Shown: positions 11,420 to 23,463 of the stretch, in pieces
Layout of the letters: every line of letters begins with the position of its first letter
Position numbering within the stretch: position 1 is the first letter of the stretch
DNA from: Cryptomeria japonica
Lineage: Eukaryota; Streptophyta; Pinopsida; Cupressales; Cupressaceae
Direction: 5' to 3'
Assembly (NCBI RefSeq): GCF_030272615.1
Contig: NC_081410.1
Span: forward strand, 124,433,140 to 124,497,139
DNA length: 64,000 nt
Translations under genes and position numbers: made by a program
The notes under the pieces: generated by a model
What the model was told of the DNA's origin: nothing
The model's input: only the letters and a program-made list of their open reading frames with translations
Database searches by the model: none

Positions 11420-12768
11420 TGTCACAACCCTCCTTTATCATTTTTTTTGATTTAAATACAAAACTTTATTTATACTCTTTGGATGAATTATTGAATATTG
11501 TAAGGGAATAAATTAATAAACCACACACACATGGAAAATGCATATATATTTTAATTTAGTTATTTAATTTCCCTCACATTAAGGCACATGTTGTAGGAGG
11601 AATAAGAAGCTTCTAGAGGCTTCTCCACCTCCTTGCATGTAACTCCTCCCACTAAGCCCAATTAATTTGCATGGAGGCCAAATTGGGAGAGAATCTCATT
11701 TTTTTCAATTTAAAATTAGGTAGTGGGAATTTGAAATTTGCTTTATAAAATAGGTACAAGTTTCAAAAGAAAAGCTAGCTATTCCATAAGAAAATTCTGC
11801 AATTTCTCCTTTGTAGTCCATTTTTCATTTGCAGCCAAGGTTTTGTTGGGAGGATTTCTCTTCAATTTGGAGGATCAAGGAAGACTCTACACCATTTTTG
11901 CAAGCATCCAGGTTCCTTCAAGCTTAGTTTGTGCATCTTGTTCTTGTTGTAGATTAGATTAGATTATTTTATGAAAATGAAATTCATTCGTGAAATTAGT
12001 TTCAGACTTTGATAAGAATTAGATTAAAATGTTTTAAATTGTTTATTCATTGTTTGGATTCTTGATTTTGGAAAATAAATTGTTGATTCATTATTCAGAT
12101 TTTGATAAAATTTAGTTCAGATTTGGAGTAGATTAAAATGTTTGATAGAAAGAAAAATAAATTTGTTGATTCATTGTTTCAAACTTTGATAAAATTTAGT
12201 TTTAAATTTTGGAGTAGAATAGAACAAATTGTTGATTATTAGTTTCAGATTCTTGATAAGGAAGTAGATTAAATTTGCTTGACAAAGAATTAGATTCACT
12301 GTTTTTTTTAAAAAAAAAAATGTAATATTAAATCTAGATCCAGATTTAAATTGTTCCTCTTATTCTTTTTGATTCTTGCTAAGAAGAACCATCTTTCATC
12401 TCTCTGGTTATTGTTATCCAAATCTCATTTAAGGAGTATTCTTATTATTATTTTCTTTTTGAAAACTCTCTGTGGATTGAATAAAGAGCTCACTAAAATT
12501 ACCAGTTGAATAAATCCTCCTGGACTCTGAGAATAACCCTGGAAACAAACCAATTTCCTGAGAAGTCTGAGAACAACTCCCTTCCTGTAATGGCTGGATA
12601 AATCTTTCTCTCTCTCTTTCTGTGATTCTGATTTAAAAAAAATAAAATATATATACATACATTAAAGGTCTGGTTTCTGTAAGGAGACAAACCAAGAATT
12701 ACTCAGTTATTTTACCTGTTCTTACCTTCTTGAATAAAAATTATCCTGTAAAGAATTTGAAACCATAT

Positions 12769-12794
12769 ATATATTTATATATATATATATATAT

Positions 12795-12831
<37 letters not shown>

Positions 12832-12838
12832 TAGATTA
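12769..12838. repeat. (AT)n microsatellite inside the LTR
   Basis: Nearly uninterrupted alternating AT with breaks at ttat, acaaat and acat. The counterpart at about 21111-21180 in the right LTR is 2 bp longer. Confidence 0.9.
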
Positions 12839-14140
12839 TATAACCCCATTGTCAATTTGCAATTTAAATGATACATTATCAATCACTACGTACGCACAGA
12901 CCCCAAAATAACCGCACGTATGCACAGACCCCGAAAATAACCATACGAGCGCAGAAAGGCGTTACCGTAAGCCGACAGGGTTAGTGGTACCCCCACTACC
13001 CTGCGGTCACTGCAAGTGGCCGCAGGGGAGTGGAGGGGGCCACGTGGCCCCGTCAACCCCTACGGGCCTGCACATGCAGGACCGTAGGGAGTGGCGGGAC
13101 CCGTGGTCCCCACCCCCGGTTCTATATACAATAATTAAAACGAGATTGCCATAGGAAATTTCGATGGAAGTTTAACATTCGATTTAACATTTAAGTATTT
13201 TTTTTGTGTATCGTTTTAAATTAAAATTAAATTAATTTCTTTTTTTATGTACATTTGTTTAGCTAAATTTAATTTCCTTAAAATTAACAAGAGTTGAATT
13301 CAATGTATTATTTCAAATCCTTAGAGAAATGAATGGATTATTTGACCCATAACTTTTGAGATAAGTAAAGTCTCATTATTATTCAATTTGGTCACTCATG
13401 AGAAATTTGTAACCTTATAACTAATTAAGTCTTGCGATAGAGAAAAACATTTCTGCATTTTGAATATAAATGACGTTACTTTTGCATTGCATTATGATTA
13501 TTTCGTATTCCTTAATTTTCATGCGATTACTCGTAAGTTCACAATTATCATTACCATGCCAATACATGTATTAATCTAATTAATTGTAGAATAATGATAT
13601 TCTTTGTTCAAATAGTATTTAAGGTTTAAAATTATGTACATCCATTTCATAATTATATTCAAGTATGATGTTAGTTTAGAAAACTAAACAAATGGAGTTG
13701 GAAAACTAAAACTAGCAGCGTTCGGTATATACGGTGCCTCTGGGTCACGCTTACGGGTAATGCCGTCGTGTTGAACTACTGCACTTAATGCCTAATAAAG
13801 CTGCATTAACGACGTCTGTGGCATCGTCCCTATAAATCGTCGGGGAGTAATAAGGGACATTTGGAAGTTAAAAATCCAAGGGGCGGGTAATCCCTCTTGG
13901 ATCGATAATTTAATAAGATAACTTTTAATTGAATTCCACATCCGTTGAGATAAACCATAGTAAACCCCTCTTAGGGATGGTCAAGTTAAGAGCTCTCGTG
14001 AAATTTACTTATTTATTATTTAATTATTCACCTCGAAGGGATATTGGTGATTTGCAATTGGGTGATGCTCATGATAAGAATTAGGTTCTAGTTATTTTGT
14101 TAGGCCACAAGCAATGGGCCATCTTGAGCCTTCGCTTAAA

Positions 14141-14212
14141 TGCTACCTTCGTGGGTAGCAACCGCAGAGAAACTGTCTGGGACACTGACCCTAGAAAGGG
14201 TTGCGTACCCAC
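14141..14212 (+). promoter_or_regulatory. Alternative hairpins in the chromovirus LTR
   Basis: The segment GGTAGCA can pair with TGCTACC just upstream (14141-14160, 7-bp stem). Alternatively, GTGGGTAGCAACC (14151-14163) can pair with GGGTTGCGTACCCAC (14198-14212), a 13-bp stem with one bulge. The two folds exclude each other. The same bases occur in the right LTR. A role in transcript folding is inference. Confidence 0.45.
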
Positions 14213-14616
14213 AAAAATCAGTTTACATCAAACCATAGATTAGAAAATAGAACTACATACTTTACGCCTTGACCCCGTGCCGAAGCGGGTATGTAGGCAG
14301 TCTTGGGATGGAGTTGTCCCTCGTACTCAGGCGTTCGTGGGTGGGGTCTAGGCTTGGTTGAGTAAGAATCCTAATTGAAAGATAAGTTAATCAAATTTAA
14401 TCCAATGCATACTCGGAAGGAATCCCGTATGGATTCGCTTGACTTCCTGAGGCTTTAAGACAAATTCCGAGGCGGAATTCAAGCTTGTATTATTTTCTTA
14501 TTACTCCTAAGGACGGCGACCTCGGTGCATTCTTGTTAGAAGAATGTAGTACTTAGTGAGTGGCTCAGGACCCGAATGGTCCCGATGAGTCTAAGTCTCT
14601 GGCCAGAGCATCTCCT

Positions 14617-14759
14617 ATCCCGTTTGGATGGATGCCTACCCCGTATGGGTAGATGCCTATCCCGTATTGGATAGATGGAATTTACGTCCCGTATGGACAA
14701 TTGCCTAACCCGTATGGTTAGAAGCTCATCCCGAATGGATGAATGCCCAATCCTATTGG
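14617..14759 (+). repeat. Array of seven covarying hairpins in the chromovirus LTR
   Basis: Short inverted repeats follow each other at 14617-14629, 14636-14652, 14657-14674, 14686-14698, 14705-14721, 14726-14742 and 14747-14759. Most share the core CCCGTATGG. Arms change in pairs: CTACC/GGTAG, CTATCC/GGATAG, GTCC/GGAC, CTAACC/GGTTAG, TCATCC/GGATGA. Two more of the same design stand at 14420-14436 (GAATCC/GGATTC) and 14568-14582 (GGACC/GGTCC). The right LTR repeats the array at about 22961-23103. Confidence 0.8.
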
Positions 14760-14859
14760 ATGGATGCCCAGAGTATGCAATTGAATAAAACATAATAAAG
14801 AAAAAAAAAAAAAAATATACTCAATTTTTGTTGGATGAATCATGGTGGGTTACTACATG

Positions 14860-14872
14860 TGGTATCAGAGCA
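14860..14872 (+). other. Primer-binding site for initiator tRNA-Met (chromovirus)
   Basis: TGGTATCAGAGCA begins two bases after the middle LTR and is complementary to the 3' end of initiator tRNA-Met. It is the only primer site left in the tandem array, because the left one is deleted. Confidence 0.9.
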
Positions 14873-15008
14873 AAGGTTCAAATCTAGGCCTTGTGCTCAC
14901 TTCAATTTATTCAGCTAAGGGAATGTTTTACAATAATAGGAAATTAAATTTTATTCTACAAAAAAAAAGAAACTAACTACACAATTTAACTTTCAGGTAA
15001 AACCTAGA

Positions 15009-18000
15009 ATGGCAAGAGGAAGAGGAAGAGGAAGAGGAAGAGGAAGAGGAAGAGGAAGAGGAAGAGGAAGAGGAAGAGGAAGGGGTAATGGGAGACGTAC
15101 CAGGAGTCAAAGGGAGGAAAACCATGAGGAAAACCATGAGGAAAACCATGTGGAAAACCATGAGGAAGATCATGAAGAGGATCGACACAACCTAGGGAAT
15201 AACGGAGATGGGGTTCAAGCTATAATCGACCTTCTAACTGAACAAAGAGATAAAATCAACTTCCTGGAACAATCACTACAGGATCTTAGGGAAAGGCAGA
15301 ATGACTATGAGAATAGAAGCGGTACCGAGAATGGAAACCCTGGTAGCAATCAAGGAAATGTGATGGGTAAAGGAAAGGAAAATAACATATTAGAACTCTC
15401 CAAGGATTTGAAGAAAATCACCCCTCCTAAGTTTGATGGGAGGCAGATTGGTGAAGGGGCTGAGAATTGGCTAAATGAAATGGAGAAATATTTTGAGCTA
15501 AGAGATTTCAGCAAAACAACTAAGGCTTTATGGGGCTCCTATCAACTCACAGGGGAGGCGGCTAGTTGGTGGACCAACACCAAGGAACAAAATGGGTATA
15601 ACAGGGATACAATCACATGGGATCAATTTGTTCACCATTTTCGAGATAGGTGGCTCCCCCAATTGTTCTTTGATGAGAAAGTGACAGAATTCCATAATCT
15701 ACGTCAAGGGTCCCTATCCGTTCAACAATATTGGGATAAATTCGCCAAGTTGCTTAAGTATGTGCCTATGTACCAAAGGGATGAAGAAGGCCAAGCAAGG
15801 AAATTCATTTTGGGGCTGAATACCAACATAGGGGCAGAGGTTGATATGCATGGACCCAGAAACATGAATGAAGTTCTTGAAAAGTCTCTAAGGCAAGAGA
15901 GGAAGATTCAAACACTAGCAGGACGAAACTATAATGGGAACCACTCATTTAAAAGGAAGCAAGAATTCAATGGAAACACTAATTTCAACAAGGGTCAAAG
16001 GAATAACTCTTCCGAAAGGAGACCACCGCCTAATCAATATCAGAGGAATGGAAATGATAATAACAGGGGCAACAATAACAGGGGCAATGATAACAGGGGC
16101 AATAATAACAGGGGCAATGATAACAGGGGCAACTATAACAGGAATGACCAGCAGAACAGGATAACTTATCCACCCAGGGGAAATGAAACAAGGAATGATC
16201 CCCCTAGAAATCAAGGTAGGAGAGGTCCTCTAGGCGGATGCTTTATGTGCGGGGAGAACCATTTTGCTAGAGATTGCCCCAGGATGCAAGGACAAATTAG
16301 AGCCAATCAACCCCAACAAGGGCCCCAACAGAGGATTCATGCAGCAGTTAGGAACCAAAGAAGGAGATACCAGAATGTTCCCGTGGAAACTACAGGTACA
16401 CTATTTGAACGACCAATATCAATTTTAATTGACACTGGATCATCTGAATGTTTCATCTCACCTGAATTAGTGAACAAATATGCATTAAAAGTTAATCAAA
16501 TGGAGTCATCATGGACGGTTCAATATGGGGATAAGGCAACTAGAGAAGTAACTAAGTGTTTACCAAGGGCAAAGGTACAATTCCCTGAGTTCGAAACAAG
16601 GGTAGATCTCTATGTGGCACCCTTAGGACTATATGATGTAATTATGGGAATGAGTTGGTTAGCAGACCACCAAGCTAATGTAGATTGTTATAGCAAAATT
16701 GTGGAATGTTTGGATGATGGGGGGAAAAGGGTCAAAATCCAAGGAAAGTTTAAACCCATTAATATAGAAACTATCTCAGCAATGCAATTAAAGAAGGAAA
16801 GGAGAAGAGGAGGACAAATCTTTATGGTTGAAATTGATGAAGGAAAGGAGGAAAATACCCCAACTTTTGAAAATACCCCTTTCTTAAAGGAGTTTAGGGA
16901 TGTTTTTCCAGAAGAACTACCCGCTTTACCCCCTAAGAGAAAGTTTGACTTTTCTATCGAAGTACTCCCAGGAGCTGAACCAGTATCAAAGGCACCTTAC
17001 CGAATGAACACAACCAAATTACAGGAGCTCAAAATGCAATTAGAGGAACTCTTAGCTAAGGGATTAATAAGGCCAAGTGTATCACCATGGGGAGCGCCAG
17101 TTTTATTTGTTAAGAAGAAGGATGGAACCTTAAGGCTATGCATCGACTATAGGATGTTGAACAAAGTTACCATAAAGAATAGGTATCCCTTACCTCGCAT
17201 AGAGGACCTTTTTGACCAAATGAAAGGAGCGGCAGTTTTCTCGAAAATAGATCTTCGGTCAGGGTATCATCAACTCAGAATTAAGGAAGAAGACATTCCG
17301 AAGACAGCTTTCAGGACGAGATATGGACACTATGAATTCACAGTAGTTCCTTTTGGAGTAACTAATGCCCCAGCTGCATTCATGAACCTGATGAATAGCG
17401 TATTCCATGACTACTTGGATAAGTTTGTTTTGGTATTCTTGGATGACATTTTGATTTATTCTAGAAATGAAGAGGAACATTTAGCGCACCTACAAATTGT
17501 TTTGCAAAGATTGAGAGAACATAAGTTATATGGAAAATTGTCCAAATGCGCCTTCTTTGAGGAAAAGATTCACTATCTTGGGCATATAATATCAAAGGAA
17601 GGAATAGCAGTCGACCCAGATAAAATAAAGGCGATAGTAGAATGGCCAATCCCTAAGAATGTTTCAGAGGTAAGAAGCTTTATGGGGCTAGCAGGTTACT
17701 ATAGGAGGTTTGTGGAAGGATTCTCTAAGATAGCAAATCCCATCACCTCGTTGCAAAGGAAGGGCAAAAGGTTTGTATGGACCGAGCAAAGTGATAAGGC
17801 ATTTCAAATCTTGAAGGGAAAACTAACTTCAGCACCCATTCTAAAGGTACCAGACCCAAATGGACACTTCACAGTTGTAACAGATGCTTCTATTGAAGGG
17901 TTAGGAGGAGTACTTGTCCAAGATGAAGGGGTAGTGGCTTATGAATCTAGGAAGCTAAAAACTCATGAAGTCAATTATGCACCCCACGACTTAGAGTTGG

Positions 18001-19688
18001 CAGCAATTGTGCATGCCCTGCAAAAGTGGAGACACTTCTTACTAGGGAAGCCCTTTGAGCTTAAGTCGGACAACCAAGGACTAAAATACATCTTTACCCA
18101 ACCTCACTTAAATGCCAGACAAAGAAGGTGGTTAGAGTTTCTAAGTGAATATGACTTTGAGATTGAATATATTAAGGGGAAAGAAAATAGGGTGGCAGAT
18201 GCCTTAAGTAGGAGAAGGCACTTGATGACTATAGCAACCTTCAAAACCTCCTTCAAAGGGCAAGTAATGGATGAGCAAGGACATGACCCATGGTATGAGC
18301 AAGTCAAATTAACTATAAGACACAACCCGACCGACCCTAAGGTCGAAGGGTATACATTTGATGAAGATGGACTACTCAGATACAATAACAGAATCTATGT
18401 TCCTAATTCAGGGAATTTAAGGGAAGTAGTTTTATCGGAGGCTCACAATGCCCCTTATTCAGGCCACCCAGGAGTTAACAAACTTTATGCAGATCTAAAG
18501 AAGTTATACTTTTGGCAAGGGTTGAAGAGCGATATTGTCAAGTATGTAGCTAAATGTTTGGAATGTCAAAGAGTAAAGGCAGAACATAGGCACCCAGCTG
18601 GATTGTTACAATTGCACGATGTACCCCAGCATAAGTGGCAAGTTATTAGTATGGATTTTGTACAGGGGCTACCCATGTCACCTTCTAGGCATGATGCAAT
18701 AATGGTAGTAATTGACAAGCTCACTAAGGTGGCACACTTTATACCAGGAAATCTGACAGATGATGCACCCACCTTGGCTAGACGTTTCATTAAGGAGATA
18801 GTTAGGTTGCATGGAGTACCAGAGAAAATCATATCAGACAGAGATGCAAGATTCACTTCCAGGTTTTGGACCACTCTTCAATCAGCTCTAGGGACTCAAC
18901 TAAATTTTAGCACCGCATACCACCCGGAAACGGACGGTCAGACAGAAAGGACAAATCAGATTATGGAAGACCTGCTTCGTATGTACTGCATGGACCAACA
19001 GAGAAAATGGGAAGAGTACCTACCTTTGGTAGAGTTTGCCTACAATAATACATATCAAACATCTTTGGGAATGGCACCTTTTGAAGCTTTGTATGGTAGA
19101 CCATGTCGAACACCCTTGAGTTGGGATAGTCTTGAGGATAGAGTGATTATTGGGCCAGATATGTTGAAAGAAATGGAAAGGAAAACTAAGGAAATTAGGC
19201 AAAGGTTGAAGGAAGCCTCGGATAGGCAGAAAAGTTATGCAGATAAAAACAGAACACCAAGGGAGTTTGAAGTAGGAGAGAAAGTCTTCCTAAGGGTTAG
19301 GCCACACAAGAGTTCTATAAGATTTGGGAAAAAGACTAAGCTTGCACCTCGTTATGTCGGACCCTTTGAAATATTGGGAAGAATTAATCCAGTTGCTTAT
19401 CGGTTGGCCTTGCCTCCCCAATTGAGCCGAATCCATGATGTCTTCCATGTATCTCTTCTTAAGAAGTATGTACCTGACGAGAAACACATTTTGAATTGGG
19501 ATGCCTTGCAGGTCCAAGAAATGGGGGGAATAATGATAGAGCCATTCAGAATCTTGGAGAGGTGCCAGTGCCAGTTGCGCAACAAAGAGGTTGATCAGTG
19601 CAAGGTGCAATGGGACCAGTACGACGAAAAGAATGCCACGTGGGAGGATACTAAGGAGATGCAGCAGCTATTTCCCTTTTTATTTTGA
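15009..19688 (+). CDS. Chromovirus Gag-Pol polyprotein, intact (1559 aa)
   Basis: This single open frame encodes everything needed for retrotransposition. Residues 1-30 are an Arg-Gly repeat. A retrotransposon Gag domain lies at about 130-290, and a CCHC zinc knuckle ([13 protein letters not shown]) is near 411. Protease ([10 protein letters not shown]) is near 472, and reverse transcriptase has the FLDDIL active site near 812. RNase H ([10 protein letters not shown]) is near 957. Integrase has its zinc-binding segment (GHPGV to CLECQ) at about 1155-1184 and acidic residues in SMDFVQ, SDRDARF and [10 protein letters not shown]. The last 50 or so residues ([15 protein letters not shown]) resemble a chromodomain, which in chromoviruses directs integration to marked chromatin. 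The ATG at 15009 is chosen because it heads the frame 150 bp after the primer site. No stop or frameshift is seen, so it may be active. Confidence 0.96.
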   Translation: MARGRGRGRGRGRGRGRGRGRGRGRGNGRRTRSQREENHEENHEENHVENHEEDHEEDRHNLGNNGDGVQAIIDLLTEQRDKINFLEQSLQDLRERQNDYENRSGTENGNPGSNQGNVMGKGKENNILELSKDLKKITPPKFDGRQIGEGAENWLNEMEKYFELRDFSKTTKALWGSYQLTGEAASWWTNTKEQNGYNRDTITWDQFVHHFRDRWLPQLFFDEKVTEFHNLRQGSLSVQQYWDKFAKLLKYVPMYQRDEEGQARKFILGLNTNIGAEVDMHGPRNMNEVLEKSLRQERKIQTLAGRNYNGNHSFKRKQEFNGNTNFNKGQRNNSSERRPPPNQYQRNGNDNNRGNNNRGNDNRGNNNRGNDNRGNYNRNDQQNRITYPPRGNETRNDPPRNQGRRGPLGGCFMCGENHFARDCPRMQGQIRANQPQQGPQQRIHAAVRNQRRRYQNVPVETTGTLFERPISILIDTGSSECFISPELVNKYALKVNQMESSWTVQYGDKATREVTKCLPRAKVQFPEFETRVDLYVAPLGLYDVIMGMSWLADHQANVDCYSKIVECLDDGGKRVKIQGKFKPINIETISAMQLKKERRRGGQIFMVEIDEGKEENTPTFENTPFLKEFRDVFPEELPALPPKRKFDFSIEVLPGAEPVSKAPYRMNTTKLQELKMQLEELLAKGLIRPSVSPWGAPVLFVKKKDGTLRLCIDYRMLNKVTIKNRYPLPRIEDLFDQMKGAAVFSKIDLRSGYHQLRIKEEDIPKTAFRTRYGHYEFTVVPFGVTNAPAAFMNLMNSVFHDYLDKFVLVFLDDILIYSRNEEEHLAHLQIVLQRLREHKLYGKLSKCAFFEEKIHYLGHIISKEGIAVDPDKIKAIVEWPIPKNVSEVRSFMGLAGYYRRFVEGFSKIANPITSLQRKGKRFVWTEQSDKAFQILKGKLTSAPILKVPDPNGHFTVVTDASIEGLGGVLVQDEGVVAYESRKLKTHEVNYAPHDLELAAIVHALQKWRHFLLGKPFELKSDNQGLKYIFTQPHLNARQRRWLEFLSEYDFEIEYIKGKENRVADALSRRRHLMTIATFKTSFKGQVMDEQGHDPWYEQVKLTIRHNPTDPKVEGYTFDEDGLLRYNNRIYVPNSGNLREVVLSEAHNAPYSGHPGVNKLYADLKKLYFWQGLKSDIVKYVAKCLECQRVKAEHRHPAGLLQLHDVPQHKWQVISMDFVQGLPMSPSRHDAIMVVIDKLTKVAHFIPGNLTDDAPTLARRFIKEIVRLHGVPEKIISDRDARFTSRFWTTLQSALGTQLNFSTAYHPETDGQTERTNQIMEDLLRMYCMDQQRKWEEYLPLVEFAYNNTYQTSLGMAPFEALYGRPCRTPLSWDSLEDRVIIGPDMLKEMERKTKEIRQRLKEASDRQKSYADKNRTPREFEVGEKVFLRVRPHKSSIRFGKKTKLAPRYVGPFEILGRINPVAYRLALPPQLSRIHDVFHVSLLKKYVPDEKHILNWDALQVQEMGGIMIEPFRILERCQCQLRNKEVDQCKVQWDQYDEKNATWEDTKEMQQLFPFLF
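15012..15084 (+). repeat. Hexamer microsatellite coding for an Arg-Gly tail
   Basis: About 12 units of ggaaga/agagga directly after the start codon encode alternating Arg and Gly. Length should vary between copies without changing the frame, because the unit is two codons. Confidence 0.9.
16054..16142 (+). repeat. 15-bp coding repeat in gag (full copy)
   Basis: Same array as at 7712-7800. About six units encode Asn-Arg-Gly-Asn repeats upstream of the zinc knuckle, with the reading frame maintained. Confidence 0.8.
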
Positions 19689-19761
19689 ACATGAACTATA
19701 AACTCTTTTGAATGCATTTAATAAGTGCATCGGGACGATGCACAGATTAAGGGGGGGAGGA

Positions 19762-21138
19762 TGTCACAACCCTCCTTTATCATTTTTTTTGATTTAAATA
19801 CAAAACTTTATTTATACTCTTTGGATGAATTATTGAATATTGTAAGGGAATAAATTAATAAACCACACACACATGGAAAATGCATATATATTTTAATTTA
19901 GTTATTTAATTTCCCTCACATTAAGGCACATGTTGTAGGAGGAATAAGAAGCTTCTAGAGGCTTCTCCACCTCCTTGCATGTAACTCCTCCCACTAAGCC
20001 CAATTAATTTGCATGGAGGCCAAATTGGGAGAGAATCTCATTTTTTTCAATTTAAAATTAGGTAGTGGGAATTTGAAATTTGCTTTATAAAATAGGTACA
20101 AGTTTCAAAAGAAAAGCTAGCTATTCCATAAGAAAATTCTGCAATTTCTCCTTTGTAGTCCATTTTTCATTTGCAGCCAAGGTTTTGTTGGGAGGATTTC
20201 TCTTCAATTTGGAGGATCAAGGAAGACTCTACACCATTTTTGCAAGCATCCAGGTTCCTTCAAGCTTAGTTTGTGCATCTTGTTCTTGTTGTAGATTAGA
20301 TTAGATTATTTTATGAAAATGAAATTCATTCGTGAAATTAGTTTCAGACTTTGATAAGAATTAGATTAAAATGTTTTAAATTGTTTATTCATTGTTTGGA
20401 TTCTTGATTTTGGAAAATAAATTGTTGATTCATTATTCAGATTTTGATAAAATTTAGTTCAGATTTGGAGTAGATTAAAATGTTTGATAGAAAGAAAAAT
20501 AAATTTGTTGATTCATTGTTTCAAACTTTGATAAAATTTAGTTTTAAATTTTGGAGTAGAATAGAACAAATTGTTGATTATTAGTTTCAGATTCTTGATA
20601 AGGAAGTAGATTAAATTTGCTTGACAAAGAATTAGATTCACTGTTTTTTTTAAAAAAAAAAATGTAATATTAAATCTAGATCCAGATTTAAATTGTTCCT
20701 CTTATTCTTTTTGATTCTTGCTAAGAAGAACCATCTTTCATCTCTCTGGTTATTGTTATCCAAATCTCATTTAAGGAGTATTCTTATTATTATTTTCTTT
20801 TTGAAAACTCTCTGTGGATTGAATAAAGAGCTCACTAAAATTACCAGTTGAATAAATCCTCCTGGACTCTGAGAATAACCCTGGAAACAAACCAATTTCC
20901 TGAGAAGTCTGAGAACAACTCCCTTCCTGTAATGGCTGGATAAATCTTTCTCTCTCTCTTTCTGTGATTCTGATTTAAAAAAAATAAAATATATATACAT
21001 ACATTAAAGGTCTGGTTTCTGTAAGGAGACAAACCAAGAATTACTCAGTTATTTTACCTGTTCTTACCTTCTTGAATAAAAATTATCCTGTAAATAATTT
21101 GAAACCATATATATATTTATATATATATATATATATAT

Positions 21139-21175
<37 letters not shown>

Positions 21176-23200
21176 TAGATTATATAACCCCATTGTCAAT
21201 TTGCAATTTAAATGATACATTATCAATCACTGCGTACGCACAGACCCCAAAATAACCGCACGTACGCACAGACCCCGAAAATAACCATACGAGCGCAGAA
21301 AGGCGTTACCGTAAGCCGACAGGGTTAGTGGTACCCCCACTACCCTGCGGTCACTGCAAGTGGCCGCAGGGGAGTGGAGGGGACCACGTGGCCCCGTCAA
21401 CCCCTACGGGCCTGCACATGCAGGACCGTAGGGAGTGGCGGGACCCATGGTCCCCACCCCCGGTTCTATATACAATAATTAAAACGAGATTGCCATAGGA
21501 AATTTCGATGGAAGTTTAACATTCGATTTAACATTTAAGTATTCTTTTTGTGTATCGTTTTAAATTAAAATTAAATTAATTTCTTTTTTTATGTACATTT
21601 GTTTAGCTAAATTTAATTTCCTTAAAATTAACAAGAGTTGAATTCAATGTATTATTTCAAATCCTTAGAGAAATGAATGGATTATTTGACCCATAACTTT
21701 TGAGATAAGTAAAGTCTCATTATTATTCAATTTGGTCACTCATGAGAAATTTGTAACCTTATAACTAATTAAGTCTTGCGATAGAGAAAAACATTTCTGC
21801 ATTTTGAATATAAATGACGTTACTTTTGCATTGCATTATGATTATTTCGTATTCCTTAATTTTCATGCGATTACTCGTAAGTTCACAATTATCATTACCA
21901 TGCCAATACATGTATTAATCTAATTAATTGTAGAATAATGATATTCTTTGTTCAAATAGTATTTAAGGTTTAAAATTATGTACATCCATTTCATAATTAT
22001 ATTCAAGTATGATGTTAGTTTAGAAAACTAAACAAATGGAGTTGGAAAACTAAAACTAGCAGCGTTCGGTATATACGGTGCCTCTGGGTCACGCTTACGG
22101 GTAATGCCGTCGTGTTGAACTACTGCACTTAACGCCTAATAAAGCTGCATTAACGACGTCTGTGGCATCGTCCCTATAAATCGTCGGGGAGTAATAAGGG
22201 ACATTTGGAAGTTAAAAATCCAAGGGGCGGGTAATCCCTCTTGGATCGATAATTTAATAAGATAACTTTTAATTGAATTCCACATCCGTTGAGATAAACC
22301 ATAGTAAACCCCTCTTAGGGATGGTCAAGTTAAGAGCTCTCGTGAAATTTACTTATTTATTATTTAATTATTCACCTCGAAGGGATATTGGTGATTTGCA
22401 ATTGGGTGATGCTCATGATAAGAATTAGGTTCTAGTTATTTTGTTAGGCCACAAGCAATGGGCCATCTTGAGCCTTCGCTTAAATGCTACCTTCGTGGGT
22501 AGCAACCGCAGAGAAACTGTCTGGGACACTGACCCTAGAAAGGGTTGCGTACCCACAAAAATCAGTTTACATCAAACCATAGATTAGAAAATAGAACTAC
22601 ATACTTTACGCCTTGATCCCGTGCCGAAGCGGGTATGTAGGCAGTCTTGGGATGGAGTTGTCCCTCGTACTCAGGCGTTCGTGGGTGGGGTCTAGGCTTG
22701 GTTGAGTAAGAATCCTAATTGAAAGATAAGTTAATCAAATTTAATCCAATGCATACTCGGAAGGAATCCCGTATGGATTCGCTTGACTTCCCGAGGCTTT
22801 AAGCCAAATTCCGAGGTGGAATTCAAGCTTGTATTATTTTCTTATTACTCCTAAGGACGGCGACCTCGGTGCATTCTTGTTAGAAGAATGTAGTACTTAG
22901 TGAGTGGCTTAGGACCCGAATGGTCCCGATGAGTCTAAGTCTCTGGCCAGAGCATCTCCTATTCCGTTTGGATGGATGCCTACCCCGTATGGGTAGATGC
23001 CTATCCCGTATTGGATAGATGGAATTTACGTCCCGTATGGACAATTGCCTAACCCGTATGGTTAGAAGCTCATCCCGAATGGATGAATGCCCAATCCTAT
23101 TGGATGGATGCCCAAAGTATGCAATTGAATAAAACATAATAAAGAAAAAAAAAAAAAATATACTCAATTTTTGTTGGATGAATCATGGTGGGTTACTACA
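19762..23200 (+). repeat. Right (3') LTR of the tandem chromovirus (3439 bp)
   Basis: Full LTR with TG...CA ends, followed by the target duplication cttta at 23201-23205. It carries the second copy of the hairpin array (about 22961-23103). Its differences from the middle LTR all lie beyond offset 1333, and most are transitions. Confidence 0.94.
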
Positions 23201-23463
23201 CTTTAGTGATCTATGGCTAGAGTAGTCCAACTTAGAATTGAGTTTTTGAAGCAAATATTCAAAATCTTTTTTTTTTTTACCAATTTATAAATCCATTGAA
23301 ATGAAAAGGGAAAATATCACTTGTTTGTTTAAAGGGCTATTATAAAGTTGGCGGCTCATTCTTGAAGTTTTTTTATTAGAATTTTTAAAAACAAATATGC
23401 AGTGAATTTGGTGTACTCCACACCTACAGTCCTGATCATATCCCATTTAGTACTAGTATATTT

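Larger units (their letters stand above)
11420..14857 (+). repeat. Middle LTR of the tandem chromovirus (3438 bp)
   Basis: It begins tgtcacaaccct, ends gggttactaca and is followed by a tRNA-Met primer site. Compared by eye with the right LTR, the first 1333 positions are identical. From offset 1334 (12753) onward I count about 14 substitutions and two length changes. This asymmetry suggests a hybrid LTR made by unequal crossing over. Confidence 0.93.
7030..23200 (+). mobile_element. Tandem Ty3/gypsy chromovirus (LTR-internal-LTR-internal-LTR)
   Basis: One perfect duplication, CTTTA (7025-7029 and 23201-23205), bounds the whole 16.2 kb. The array is therefore one insertion that later became tandem. 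The parts are a partial left LTR (7030-7586), a truncated internal region, a full LTR (11420-14857), a full internal region and a full LTR (19762-23200). The two internal segments 7586-11419 and 15928-19761 have equal length and encode identical protein. Long LTRs, a tRNA-Met primer site and a chromodomain-like Pol end fit the Tekay/Del group of chromoviruses, by inference. Confidence 0.95.

Noticed and set aside
14536-14793. Minus-strand open frame with Arg/Ile-rich repeats in the chromovirus LTR
   Set aside because: It is the complement of the hairpin array. The periodic protein simply mirrors the repeated DNA.
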